A DNA stretch of 64,000 nucleotides from Lineus longissimus (lineage: Eukaryota; Nemertea; Pilidiophora; Heteronemertea; Lineidae): NCBI RefSeq assembly GCF_910592395.1, contig NC_088314.1, positions 6,076,001-6,140,000 of the forward strand. Direction: 5' to 3'. A program made the position numbers and the translations under genes. Below, piece by piece: positions 1 to 11,785 of this stretch. The first letter of the stretch is position 1. Each line of letters starts with the position of its first letter. Under the pieces are notes generated by a model. The model was not told where the DNA came from and ran no database searches. It saw nothing but the letters and a program-made list of their open reading frames with translations.

Positions 1-663
1 GTAATGTGGTGCATGAGTGAAAGGCCCATGACATGCTGGAGTGGATAACATCATGAAGAATGGACTTGCTTCGTTTTGCAAGTGAAGGAAGTCTTTGGCT
101 TGTTTGCCCTAGGAGGAGAGAGAGGATGGAAAGAGGTGTTAGGTGAGGAAGAGGTGGAAACAATTAAAGAGGCTAATATGGATGCATGCCCAGCATGGCT
201 GGCTGTATCAGCTTTTTAAACTGCCGACAATGACCTATGTGTTGTTCATCGATCATAACACTCTGTATAAAGTGTGTGCATATAGTAGAGGAAATTTACC
301 TTGTTAGTAGAGACCGAGATGAAATAAGTGTCGTGGCATGAAAACGCCCGAGTTAAAAGTATAGAGCAGAAATTATTGTGAAAACTCGAGTTACTAGGTG
401 TATCTCATTCAAATAACTTTGCCAATCTTATGCTGAAAAACACAGAAATATTCCGCAGCAAATGTTAGTCATAGCTTTTCTTTTTATGTTGTCACAAACA
501 GCAGCCCCCCACAGCTAAACCAATAAACGTCACTATCACTTTTAACAACATTGGAATCATCCTCAGGCATGAGCATGTAAAGTAACAACTGGTAATGGTT
601 ATTCGGGCCCTCCAGAGCAATATTTTCAAAGTGACTAAGCCACATTTTGAAATTTGACCCCAA

Positions 664-724
664 CTATGAAATCTGAGCCCAAACTTACAAACAAACGCTT
701 TGAAATCTGAGCCCAAACTTACAA
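664..724 (-). repeat. 34-bp tandem duplication covering the donor site of GNS exon 4
   Basis: Two near-identical copies (about 664-690 and 698-724) are offset by exactly 34 bp. On the GNS strand each copy contains the same GTAAGT donor followed by the same intronic bases. The first donor (722/721) matches the conserved exon end. The second (688/687) is a duplicate lying 34 nt inside the intron. Confidence 0.8.
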
Positions 725-3700
725 TCAAGTCTGTCAGGTAATCCTCCTCATAAACTCCACCATGTTTCTCCTTGGTGCCATTGACTGAAAGCCTGTAGTT
801 GTAGTAGACAGAGTTACCAACCTGGAGTGAAGAGAGAGACCAATTAGGACGATATACTGGGATGTAATGTCACACCAAGTCCCAGGAACCAAGTGGCAAA
901 ATGGTTTGAACTGCATGATTGTAGGTTATCCGTCATCCCACTACAATGTACACTCCTAAAGCTGTGGTGGTGTTCAAACACAAGTCTATTCTCACAGACA
1001 TTACTTTAAGACTCTATATTTTAACCAATACACAGGAGTGTAACTACAACGTAGATCTAAATTGATGCCTCAGTGCATGCCATGTCAAAGAAGGACCGTA
1101 CAAAGTCCTTTTAAAACATAATGGCTTGTCTAATGATCAATCACAACTAGTTTTACAGACACGAAGCACAAAAGTTACCAACAGGTAAATTTCCCTTCAA
1201 AATTCTGCGAGACTGAAATATTTTTTTACACCAGAACAACCCCAAGTTTCAATAATCTGAACAATATGGAAAATGGTAAGAATTACAGCAATTATTTGAG
1301 TCTGGAGTTGAAATGAAGTGAAATGAGGTGAGAGTGAAACAAATTAGCCCAGTATATCTCGGATGTAATGTCACACCTGGGAAGAGTTTAGCGCTGGTTG
1401 ATTTCACCCACCTAGATCATTATATACATTAATCTAAGTACATTCAATACATAAAGAAAACCTGGCAACTTACATTGGAACAGTCAAATGGTAATGACCA
1501 GTTTTCTATCAAGAGCATTAACAACATACACTTTGTAGCTCAGTTTAAACTGATGTTTTTTCACCTCTATTCAAACCCTGGGGTTACGGCAAATACTTCA
1601 CCTGGGTTGAACATTGAAAGCTCACATTCATAATGGTCAAATCATGTTGGCAATCTTCGCGCATAAATTCAATTTCCTGCCTTCTGGGGTCAAAGAAGTT
1701 TGCTATTATCAAAAAGAAATTGGCGGATGTAGCCTTAATCAATTTGAGGTAACTTTTTAACACAGCAGAATTCGAGTTGATGAATAAAAGAGCACAAAAC
1801 ACTTCTGTAATGCATAGTTTTCAGAAGTTTCTTTTCTCAAAAATCCTTAACCCTTAACTTCCAAATGGATGCAGAGCTAAAAAAAATTACACAACAGATT
1901 TACAAAATAGAATACATGTTTTTGGTGACACATAGAACAGTGTGAAAGGGTTAAGGACAATAAGATTCATCTTCAATTCGAGAGGACTCATTTCCAATAT
2001 GTCTTAGCTGATTGTGCATACCACTCCTGTTTCTTTGCTACCAATTATGACCGACCAATGCTGCAGGTAGACAGATTCTTCACAATCCTGAATATCTCAA
2101 ATGGTAGATTTCTCAGAGATAAATAAATGTCTTGCAGCACCGCCACAAACAATGTCTGTCCGCCACATTGAAAGGTACCTAAATGTCATGATTCATCCAT
2201 CCATGTATACCCCAACTCTCAGCACCAATTCCACCTTTGCAAAGCGATAATTAAACTCACATTAAGTCAGCAAACTTCTGCTAAATTTGGAACCAAATCA
2301 AGATTTGTAATGATTGAAAAAATTCCCTCAGCGCTTTTCACAGAAAGGTGGAGAAAAACATCGAATCTCCATTCAGGCAGTTATCCTGGTTATGTCTAAT
2401 GAATAGAGAGGCAAAAGCACAATATTCCCCAACCTAACCCATAAAGCTTTTTGCACACACTTGACCATATAAAACATTTATTCTTCATCAGAAGCAGAAT
2501 GGAGTTATACTGCGTACTTCCAAGCAGCCACTCTTTGTGGTGGTGTCCAGGCATACACTGGTGAGAAAACATAAATTTCCCTCAGATATCTTATTCTAGA
2601 CCTATACCTACCAAACCAGTCCACCAATCCCATCCTGGTGGAACGTGCTGGACACCCCCTGCACTTTTCTTTCCATACTGGTTCAGATATTTTCCCGCAA
2701 AGAACGTCTTGTAGTTCTGTTTCTTGAGATATGTCACAAACCCATTGACTTCTTGGCTCTGCTGCCAGACTGGACTGCTACAGTTGCCTGATATTGAGTT
2801 GTTTCTGGTTCCATGGTTGTGGATGTATTTACCCGTAAGGATGCTGGCTCGGCTTGGGCAGCAAAGTGGTGTATTTACAAACTGCAAGATAATTTCATAG
2901 ATTGAGAATGGATTATTATTGACTTTTTATCATATAATACATGTAAATACAGAAAGTTCTAACAATAGAGGTTGAATATATGTCAAAAATGCCTAAAATT
3001 CTAGGATGTCAGTCCAGTCATACTCAACCCCTAAGGCAGAGACAAGCGTTGTACATGAAAAAGTCTGGTGATTAAATTTGAGTCAGATAGACCCATGATG
3101 AGGTAGACAACAGAACAGGAAAAGCATTTTAGTAGAGCTCTCAACCTGTGACACATTTTTACTTGCTGACTAATTAAATAATTTTCATCAAGCATAAGTT
3201 CATTTGTTATGTTTGTTAGCATGTTTATAGCTATTGATTTTATACATCGCACAGTTCATGAAAAAGTTCCAATATTTCACTGAAAGGCAATTCAAATAGC
3301 TAATTCAAACACATGAAATAGGTCGTTTCACAAGGCGGATCAGTGATGGGTTTCGCTCGAATAATTTCCATTAGGCATTTGAAAGTTATTTGTTGTAAAA
3401 CAGCAAGCGGCCATCAATTTAGAATCAAAAGGTTGATGAAAAATTTTATCGACATTTTTCATACGACGTTACATTGAAATACTGGTAGCTTTAGCTATAA
3501 CAGCAGGACTCCATTACCCGTCTTGAATGCATTATATTGGTAATCGATGAAAAACAATGCTCATTTCAAAGCATGAACTTTAAACTTATCAATCGAGATC
3601 ACAGCATGAGATCAATTCTTTTTGAATGTTTTTTTAATCTTCAAAGCTAATTCATTCCCTGGAGGCATGAGAGCCAACGTCAATGTCAATGCTTCCATCA

Positions 3701-6700
3701 AAACATTTCATGGCAATCCCATGGATACAGTTCTAATCAGAGCACATCAGAACACTGACATTGACTGAGTAGGGGATGGGTAGAATTTTCCAGGGCTTTT
3801 ATGTACCATGTTTGACTTCACATGGACATGAGTACATGTATATCAATATCATGCATAACCACTTTTAAAATGACATTCAGGGCAATGGAAATTTTCATAG
3901 GATTTTTTCATGAGGGCAAACGAAAAGTTTCAAAGGTTATTGGACAATCATAGCGTTTCTCTTAGGGGGAGTCTCTGACATATGACATCTGTGAGAGGAT
4001 GCACAAGAAAAGAGCATCGGTCAATTGCCAATTTTCAGAAAAGGGCAAAGAAATGCTGCAGTGTTACATGTAGCAATACAAAGGAAAAACATCAAAGAAC
4101 ACGTTTTCATCACTTATGCTTATGGTTATTTATACAGTCTGTATAAGCAAGAAAATTCCTTAGCACATCATCATGTAGATTATTCTTAATTTTTTAGAAG
4201 AAACAGTAAAATGCTGAGGAAACCAGACCAGCGGAATGTCATATTGGCACACAAGACACTGAGATTGAACTTATTCCGGGTAAGACGGAGAACCAGAGTT
4301 TAAGGGTTGTGCTTCAATGGCAATCTTGGAGACACACACAGTTCAGCCCACATGTACGTAGTAGAATTGAAATAACAGAAAGAACTTGAAGAAGTGAAAT
4401 TAAACATTTATATATCATGAACAGCAATTGGGTTAAAGTTTCACTAATGGGAATTTCTTGGCTGTTTCTCCATTAAAAAGCTTTCAAGGCATCTCATACA
4501 GCATAAATATTGACTTACCATGTTCTGGAATGTGACTCCATTATCACCAAGTAACTTTCTTGCCTTGACCATTGGAGTCTGAAACGGAAAGATTTGGGAA
4601 ACAAGCGTGAATTCAAGTCAACCCTTGACTTCATAAACCAGACCTGCCCACGTATCTGAAAGACTTCCGATTACCATAACCAAGCAAAAAATGTTCAGAA
4701 ATGCAGAAAGACAGAGCAAGCGCAGAGAAGATGCACAAAGAACAGAGGTACTTTGTGATAAGATTGCGAACAGTTTCATTTTTGTTTATTTATAATGATC
4801 CAAGGATGTCGAGCTCTTTACATCGATAAATTGTAGTCACAAAACTGAGAGGTTTCAAACAATTTTAAAGAACTAAGCAAGGCATGTTGATAAAGTTTTA
4901 CCCAACATGCCTTATCAACATTTTTGTTGATTATGTTTTACTTTTAGAAGATCTTACAGTACACTTAGTCGGTGCGTATTCCAGCTAAAGAGCTTCACCT
5001 TTCAAATTCTTTTCAAAACAGGTGGGAGGGTTTTTATGCCCAGCAGCCAGTATCCAACTTGACAGGTTGCCGGAGAAATTGAAGAGTTTCAGAGAAGAAA
5101 TAGGCAGCATTCGATTACCATAAGAGATTCTCTGAACTGAAGGAAAAGGTACCAGTATGCTGGGAGTAGTCTCTTTGCGGAGAAAACACCGAGTACTTGT
5201 TAGTATGGCGTATTTAAGGCATTTGAGGTTAAAAAACAGATGATGCATCATTAGCATAGTTCTTTTCGCTGTGATGTATGTGTTTTCAAGAAGATTTTTT
5301 ATGTTTGTGTCGCCAACAAGTTTACCATCAATAAGCAAAGCTGGTTGACATTGTCGTTGACACAAATCCAGCACGGGTCCTAAAGGCTAAACAAGGTACT
5401 ACTTAAGCACTGCCCCATCATCTAATGAGATTTATTGTCTCCCTCCTCACTCATGCACAAGGGAAACTGAATATGGGCAAACACCACAGAACCTTTGGAA
5501 ACTCGTTACACAATTACCGGGTATGTACACTGATTAGCATCATCCTGAAAATGACAGTTAATCAATGCCTCCGAGATGACAATCATTTATTGACAGTGAA
5601 ATGGTCTGTTGATAAGCAAACACTGATTTGGGTGGATGATGATTGCGATGGGTGATTGTGAAAGGCTGCAACAGATTCGATACCACAAAATTTTGAAAGT
5701 CTTTGATGAGCAATAGTGTCTAAAGTCACACTCAAGTCCCTCTCATTGTCATTGATGATTATGGATGATGATGATGATGATGCCTGTTTACAGCAAACTC
5801 TTATGATATACATGTACCAGTACATTTTAGTTAAACTTTAGCATTGTAAATAAGAAATATGCCCCTTGAAGCAACAGAACAGTGTTGCACATCTAAAGAG
5901 TCTTCCATTTCAATTAACAGGTAGGAGGATTTAACGCCCAGCAGCACATTTTATCCTGACGTGCTGAAAGATTGAAGAGTTGAGAAAGAAACAATCCCCC
6001 AGGCCTGGCTCAAATTACTAATTTACATTTCTAAGTTGTGAAGAAAAAGGTGAGGTGAGGATACGCGTGTTATGTGGTGAGCTAACAACAACTTATTTTT
6101 CAAGATACAGCGGTTGCTTTGCCATCAAGATCAAATTGTTTGCCTTAGTATGTACTGATGTTGTGTTTAAGTTGACGTCACTTGGGGAGAAAAGATTTCT
6201 GCCGGGGACAGCTGCACAGCCCAGCTAACTGGCTTACTTGATTGACACTAAATGACAGAATGAATGATTGATGCCTCTTATTTGACGCAGTGACATGAGT
6301 GATGGATGATTTGTGGGTAGCTGCAACTCTGACTGAAATGGCAAACTGTGAACACTATATGACAAGAGCTAGATTTATTGATTATTGATTCATCTAAGAA
6401 ATGTTTTCTTCGATTCATTATTCCTCTGATCCTGGCAAGGGTTAACAATCCTTATTCACAATTTATATATGAAAATATAAGATGCTAACATCATGAACAT
6501 AACATTCAGTACTTTTGTATAACATTGTAGATAACATTGATGATAAGTGATAACAGCAGAGTATTGGTAATACATGTAATAACTATCTGAAACGAATAGC
6601 GAGCGATCTGGTACTGTCTGTTCTAGTTTTATATTCACTCAGGCCTACATATCATCTGAAAATATACAACAATTAGAACACCGACAATAATTATCTTGAT

Positions 6701-9025
6701 GATAATTAGCAATTCTACACATCAAGTCTGCCTTCAGGACATCCGCTGCAAATGAGTGGCCGCATTCTATCAGCAGAACAATTAATTCATTGTTGATTAT
6801 CATTATTCGCTGGGCATGAAATGCAGCAGAATGACATGTTGAATGAGTACAATGGACATGATGGAGTCAGTGAGCATTACTGCATTGGGGTAGTTGTAAA
6901 ACAAGAAACACAGAAACGAAACAGAAACACAGAAACACAGAAACGAAACGCAGAAACCAGTCTTGTGGCGAATTCTGGTCTGCAGACTCCATCTTGTTGC
7001 CATGGTTGTGGCCGCGAACGCGGGTGTAACTAAAACTGGTATTCAGTCGGAATGGAAGGAGGAATGCTCATTTCCCAATACCCCTTTTAGCCTCATCAAC
7101 GTGTGCGCAGATTGGCAGCATCCGGCCTTGATCGTGCCAATACACTACATGTATGTACTACACGGCGTAAATAGAAAATAGTTCTTCGAATAGCGAGTCC
7201 TGTTCTTTTGTACATTCCATGGCCTGTGCACGACACTAGGCTGAACTTCCCTACTGCAACCTCATTAACATAAACAGATATTTAAAGGGACTATTTAAAG
7301 GCAGCAGCTGGGCAGGCAAGATTGAGTTACTCCAAGTCAATGTCTAGCGCCCGCCCCCCCCCCCCCCCCCCACTTTACTCTATTCTAGTCGCCAAAATTG
7401 GTCTCTCACGTCTCACATAACGTCGAAATGATTCACCCATGTACTGGTACCGTACCTTGCATTTAGTGCTGCATCAGACGGGATATGTAGGATGATCCTG
7501 GTACTTCATGTGAATTGAACACTACAAGGCAAGATGTTGCACTGCACCTTCATTTAAAATAACATGCTGTAGGAATCGAATCGAACCTACCAAAGTACTA
7601 CACCACCACCTCAAAAGACTTCACCCATATCGTGCCGCCCCCTCCCCCCCCCAAGTTGCTCCATGTATCCCCTCAACAACTCTATTGCATTCCGGCTGGC
7701 CGCAACCCACCAACCTCAGATTTTACTTTTAAACGACAATAACAACGGATTGGGCAAGGAAAGTATCGGCGTGCCGCTTGATTCCAACTTTTATGAAAAC
7801 CCGTTTGATTTTCGTTTCTGCGTTTCGTTTCTGCGTTTCTGTGTTTCTGTTTCGTTTCTGTGTTTCTTGTTTTACAACTACCCACTGCATTGTACTTAAG
7901 CTACATTGTGACCAGACATGCCAGACACATGTCTGGATCCAGGGTTTTATGATGAAAGGAATATTTGTATCATGGTCTACACTTTTGTAAGTCAGGAGAT
8001 TCACAGCAGAATGAGAATGGTACACTTAGTACCTAGATAATGCTCTACTGTATGAAGAAGTATCTAATCCCGATATTTCATAATCACACTCCTTTGTCTT
8101 ACATCATAAGATCAAGTATTGATTGACAATGATACTACTATAGTATACTCCATGCTTGCTTACATACATGTAAGAGTGATTGACGACTCTGACAAGCAAT
8201 CGGAATCGGATGCTGAGACTAAGCATACAACTGTCACATTAAAGCTGTAACAATATCTTCTACAAAACCAGAGCTGGAAAGGCTGGTCCTCTGGTTTTAG
8301 CCATGAGCATTGAGCCTGTGGTTGAGCCAATTGGTCGGTGGTTTGCCTTGTTTATTGACTTACTTTTAAACAAGAAAAAGTCAATTGATGAAAGATCTGA
8401 GCAGATGTGTTCCTCATTATCGCGTTCTTTATTGGAATATTGGGGGTTGATGGAGAAATGAAGGACTAAGCTAAGGCAGTGGACAGCTAACAATATTGCA
8501 ACGCCACTTCTGCATTATATCGCCATTTACGTCATGATGTTGACTCCAATTAAAAAGTGGCGATGTAACGCACAATCCTCTCACGTGGCAATATATATTG
8601 CAACATCAGTTAGTATCATAATTTATAGGCCTATGCTTATATTTCACTGCATCATCGTCCGGATACACAGATAAGAATAAGACAAAAGACAAAAACAGAG
8701 ATGCTATTATTTTGATAAAAAAACAAATGAAAACACGACATGAAATTGCTAGAATACACTGAATATACCACACCCACTTGTTGTTGACACTTCTGAAATG
8801 CCCCCTCACAGTCACAATCAAAGAACTGTTGATACTCACCATTCCACCTTGTGTGACATCTTGATCGTCTGTTAGAATGTAAACAATATTCGGTCGTCTG
8901 CCTCGAACTGCATCAGCCCCCACATCGGAATGTGACAGATTGAGCAGAATGATACCTCCGATAAAACAAAAGAATAAAGCACCAAGACCACAGACAAAAT
9001 AAGTCCTGAAGCTCGCCGCTTCCAT
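723..9025 (-). CDS. GNS: N-acetylglucosamine-6-sulfatase, 5' part (4 exons; 3' end outside window)
   Basis: Lysosomal sulfatase that removes the 6-sulfate from N-acetylglucosamine residues of heparan and keratan sulfate. Four exons join in frame with canonical GT-AG borders: 9025-8840, 4578-4519, 2881-2612 and 821-723 (62, 20, 90 and 33 codons, all phase 0). Residues 8-30 form a hydrophobic signal/anchor. [13 protein letters not shown] (about 44-56) carries the metal-binding aspartates. The sulfatase signature [13 protein letters not shown] follows, with Cys89 expected to be converted to formylglycine. [11 protein letters not shown] and GNSVYYNY are also typical of GNS. Human GNS continues with roughly 300 further residues, so the rest must lie left of the window. 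The start is the only Met before the hydrophobic stretch. Intron 1 (4.3 kb) holds a DNA transposon. Identification is by recalled family motifs and is very secure; exact activity is inferred. Confidence 0.93.
4988..5990. repeat. Diverged direct repeat pair in GNS intron 1 (copies 4988-5100 and 5894-5990)
   Basis: Both copies share, in the same order, a segment reading roughly CTTC..TTTCAA..AACAGGT, then CCCAGCAGC, then TTGAAGAGTT and AGA-rich ends, interrupted by small indels. They look like an old dispersed or segmental duplicate, with about 800 bp between copies. The first copy lies in a 129-codon minus-strand open frame (5374-4985) that I do not recognise. I do not call it a gene. Confidence 0.5.
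5763..5781. repeat. GAT trinucleotide microsatellite
   Basis: About six uninterrupted GAT units inside the first GNS intron. It is a short simple repeat with no visible function. Confidence 0.8.
6888..7883. mobile_element. Non-autonomous DNA transposon with 70-bp terminal inverted repeats and 9-bp target duplication
   Basis: The left end begins GGGTAGTTGTAAAACAAG and the right end is its exact reverse complement. The inverted match runs for about 70 bp with one mismatch and consists largely of ACAGAAAC/GAAACG simple-sequence units. Both ends are flanked by the same 9 bp, ACTGCATTG (6879-6887 and 7884-7892), a target-site duplication. The interior (about 850 bp) has an 18-base C run (7354-7371), a second C-rich run near 7640 and no long open frame, so no transposase is visible. 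A 9-bp duplication and long inverted repeats suit a Mutator-like element; Merlin-type elements (8-9 bp duplication) are the alternative. It lies in GNS intron 1. Confidence 0.88.
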
Positions 9026-9212
9026 TTTCGTGTTTATCTGACCTCAGCGGCAGGTGCGGGCTAAATGCACACGACTGCCGCCTGCATTTCGAACCGATAA
9101 CTTTTGGAGGCGAGGTCCACAATAGAGGGCACTGACAACAGCAATGGCTTCCCAAAATCCAAATTTTCATTTTTCTCATCAGAAAATTGCGAAATACGCC
9201 TGATATATCAGA
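9026..9212. promoter_or_regulatory. Shared divergent promoter region of GNS and ZCRB1
   Basis: Only 187 bp separate the two start codons, so both 5' UTRs and core promoters must lie here. The half nearest GNS is G+C-rich with several CpG dinucleotides (GCGGCAGGTGCGGG, GCCGCC). I see no TATA box close to either gene. This is typical of housekeeping bidirectional promoters; the transcription start sites are not determinable. Confidence 0.6.
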
Positions 9213-10996
9213 ATGAGTGGGGGCTTGGCGCCAAGCAAGAGTACAGTTTATGTCTCTAACCTGCCTTTCTCTCTTACCAACAATGACATTGCTAAGATCT
9301 TTGAGAAATATGGCAAAGTTGTGAAGTAAGAACTGCCATGATTTTTTAGAGGGGCTATCTCAAAAGTTAATTTTGCTTGATTCAAGTTGATTTGTGATGG
9401 ATATGGAAAAGGTCGTTAACAAATTTATGTCGTCATATGACAATGATTCTGTTTCATCACATTTTCAGGGTGACCATTGTGAAGGACAAGTATACCAGAA
9501 CCAGCAAAGGTATAGCATTTGTACTCTACCTGAAGAGGGAAGATGCATGGAAGGCAATCAGGTCCCTCAATAACACTGAGGTAATTTGATCGTGAAGTCC
9601 TTTTCAATGTTCATCGAAGTCTGAATCCAAAAGGCCGGCCGCAAGCAACAGAAATATCTCTTGTCTTAGTTTTGAAACAAAATTATTGTGTGACAGCCAA
9701 CTTCCAGCTCACAATAGTCACATAGCCACAAAATGCATTAGCCTATTAGAAGTTTTTCTGATTTCTAAATGACCTAAATACTGCTTAGGAGCCATATACC
9801 CTTTTGTGTTTTTCTTAGATTCTGTCTGGTGTAGATTATTGAAATAAAATGTCAATGAATAGCTTACTCTTTTCAGATGTTTGGAAGAAACTTGAAGTGT
9901 AGTGTAGCCAAAGACAATGGACGAGCCTCTGAATTCATCAGAAGAAAGGTTTATCCTGATAAATCAAAGTGTTATGAATGTGGGGTAAGTGTGTTTTGAA
10001 ATTAGGCTTGTAGCGAACACATTTCTGAAGAAAGTGTCTACATCTGCTGTTCCCTCGCTACATGCAGTCCTCTTTTTAAACACTTTTTTCTAAAAAGTCC
10101 AAGCTAAACCTTGTGTCTTGTGTCATGCATGCCCTTGTTAATCAGAATGCTTCTTTATGCAGGAGGAAGGCCACATGAGCTACAACTGTCCAAAGAATCT
10201 GCTTGGTGAGAGGGAACCTCCAAAAAAGAAAGAAAGGAAGAGGAAAGGAGACCACTTGTAAGTATCATACACATGAACATACATAATTTAAGACTCATTG
10301 GTTGCCAAAACAATATTCATTCATTAAGTCATTGGTACCCTTTACTGCATTTCCCTAGGTGTCTTTCACTTCATTTGATCAACTCTTCAATACACCCAGC
10401 AATTTGGATTCTGTTTGAATCTTTTCATGGTGAAGTCAATTCTATCAGTTCTTCTGGCAAACGAAAAGACATCAATAATCTAATGCAGTTTTGTGTTGTG
10501 CTGTACTCTTTTGGCATTTAGGCCTATCTATCTTAAATCTTCATAATTTTCCATCTTCTAGGGATGATGGCGACTCTGATCAATCAGACAATGACGATTC
10601 TGAGAAAGGTCCGCAGGACGATAGCCTGGCAGCAGCCATTCAATACCAGGTAAATATGTATGGTTGTAAATGTAGTTGGGAGTCTCATGAGAGCCAGTGC
10701 TATCAGAATGGCTATACTTCCTATTTTATCTGATCGTTCTGGTAGATACCAGTGTATCAAAACTTCTAGTAGACAGTTTGCAAGTACATCATGGGATTTG
10801 TATAGTACGCCAATTGTTGTTCCAGTAAAATTTTAAAAGCCCACTTGTTCTTTCACAGCAACAGAAGATGTCAGCATCGGAGGAATTATCAAAGAAGTTC
10901 ATTGTGCCATCGGGAAGTTATGAAGAGGATGAACCGAAAAGGAAGCATTATAAAAAAGATGCTTATTTCAGTGATGAGGAGGAGCTGAGTGACTGA
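9213..10996 (+). CDS. ZCRB1: Zinc finger CCHC-type and RNA-binding motif protein 1 (U11/U12-31K)
   Basis: Component of the U11/U12 di-snRNP of the minor (U12-type) spliceosome; nuclear. Six exons, all GT-AG: 9213-9325, 9469-9580, 9877-9984, 10163-10257, 10562-10649, 10859-10996, giving 217 residues, the same length as I recall for the human protein. The N-terminus [20 protein letters not shown] is almost identical to vertebrate ZCRB1. An RRM spans about residues 10-88 (RNP2 VYVSNL, RNP1 KGIAFVLY). A CCHC zinc knuckle follows (Cys107, Cys110, His115, Cys120), then [12 protein letters not shown], a basic stretch, an acidic Asp/Ser region, and the family's characteristic ending [10 protein letters not shown]. 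The start codon is set by this match. Confidence 0.96.
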
Positions 10997-11332
10997 ACAT
11001 TCTGGTTTGGTTAAAGATTCTTGGTACAAATTAGATGATCCCACAAGGAGGAAAACTCTGAACTGAACTCGATGTCAAGTGTCTTTGACAGGCTAATTCA
11101 GTGACAAAGAGAGCATCACCATGATCACCGAGGCGTCATCTCCCTGGACAGGACTTCTGCCATAAAATGGTTTGATATGCCTTATGGTATTCAGCTGACT
11201 GTCTGACCAGGCTTCGTGCTGGTATCACTGTGCTGCCATCTTATGGCCTGAGGAATTAGTACTACTTGAATGATATCATCTGCAGGCCATCATTGTAATG
11301 TAAAAGGTTATACCGATTGGTAGTGGTTTTGT

Positions 11333-11338
11333 AATAAA
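11333..11338 (+). terminator. Polyadenylation signal of ZCRB1
   Basis: AATAAA hexamer 337 bp after the ZCRB1 stop codon, followed by A- and T-rich sequence. It is the first canonical signal downstream of the gene on this strand that I noticed, giving a short 3' UTR. Confidence 0.65.
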
Positions 11339-11549
11339 CATAAAACAGAAGTTTAAATTGATGTTATTTCTTTCCTCTCTGTGGCATCTTTTGTCCTTGT
11401 ATGAACCAGACTGGTCCCTAGTTCCATCCGTCTTTAGCTCTGGGATGCAAAAAACATTTCAGTAATTTGGTATGACTGTGACCAACCTAGTTCATCAAAA
11501 TCAAAATTTCACTTTATATTCAGATGACTAGAGGTTATCTTCTGGCTTC

Positions 11550-11785
11550 TCACCGTAACCCTGGTCTATCCCGAAATATCTTAGTATATAGATCCAAGAG
11601 GACTAGTTGCGCTATCAGTGCTACAACCAGAGGATTTTTAACTCTTACCCATTGATACACCTGGGTGGAAGGCAATTCAGACAAAGAGACCTGCCAAGAA
11701 TCTTGCACTGACTCGGGTTCAAACCAGGGAACTCTGATGCCGGCCGGGAGTCCGAGCCACAAGACCACAGCAGCGCATTAGTGTG
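11550..11785 (-). mobile_element. tRNA-derived SINE
   Basis: Read on the minus strand, the segment has a polymerase III A-box-like stretch (TGTGGCTCGGACTCCCGG), then a B-box-like GGTTTGAACCC about 35 bp later. A body resembling many marine-invertebrate tRNA SINEs follows: TTGGCAGGT, then GAATTGCCTTCCACCCAGGT, then GTATCAATGGGTA. The boundaries are approximate and no clear target duplication was found. Its position just past ZCRB1 is probably neutral. Confidence 0.6.

Noticed and set aside
4985-5374. 129-codon open frame on the GNS strand in intron 1
   Set aside because: It overlaps one copy of a diverged direct repeat and lacks a convincing donor-acceptor pair or homology. A decayed mobile-element fragment is more likely than an alternative GNS exon.
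5763-5781. GAT repeat as a coding Asp or Ser run
   Set aside because: No supported exon surrounds it; it is an intronic microsatellite.
11550-11785. Possible functional tRNA gene
   Set aside because: A- and B-box-like motifs are present but no acceptor-stem pairing or cloverleaf can be formed, and a SINE-type body follows.
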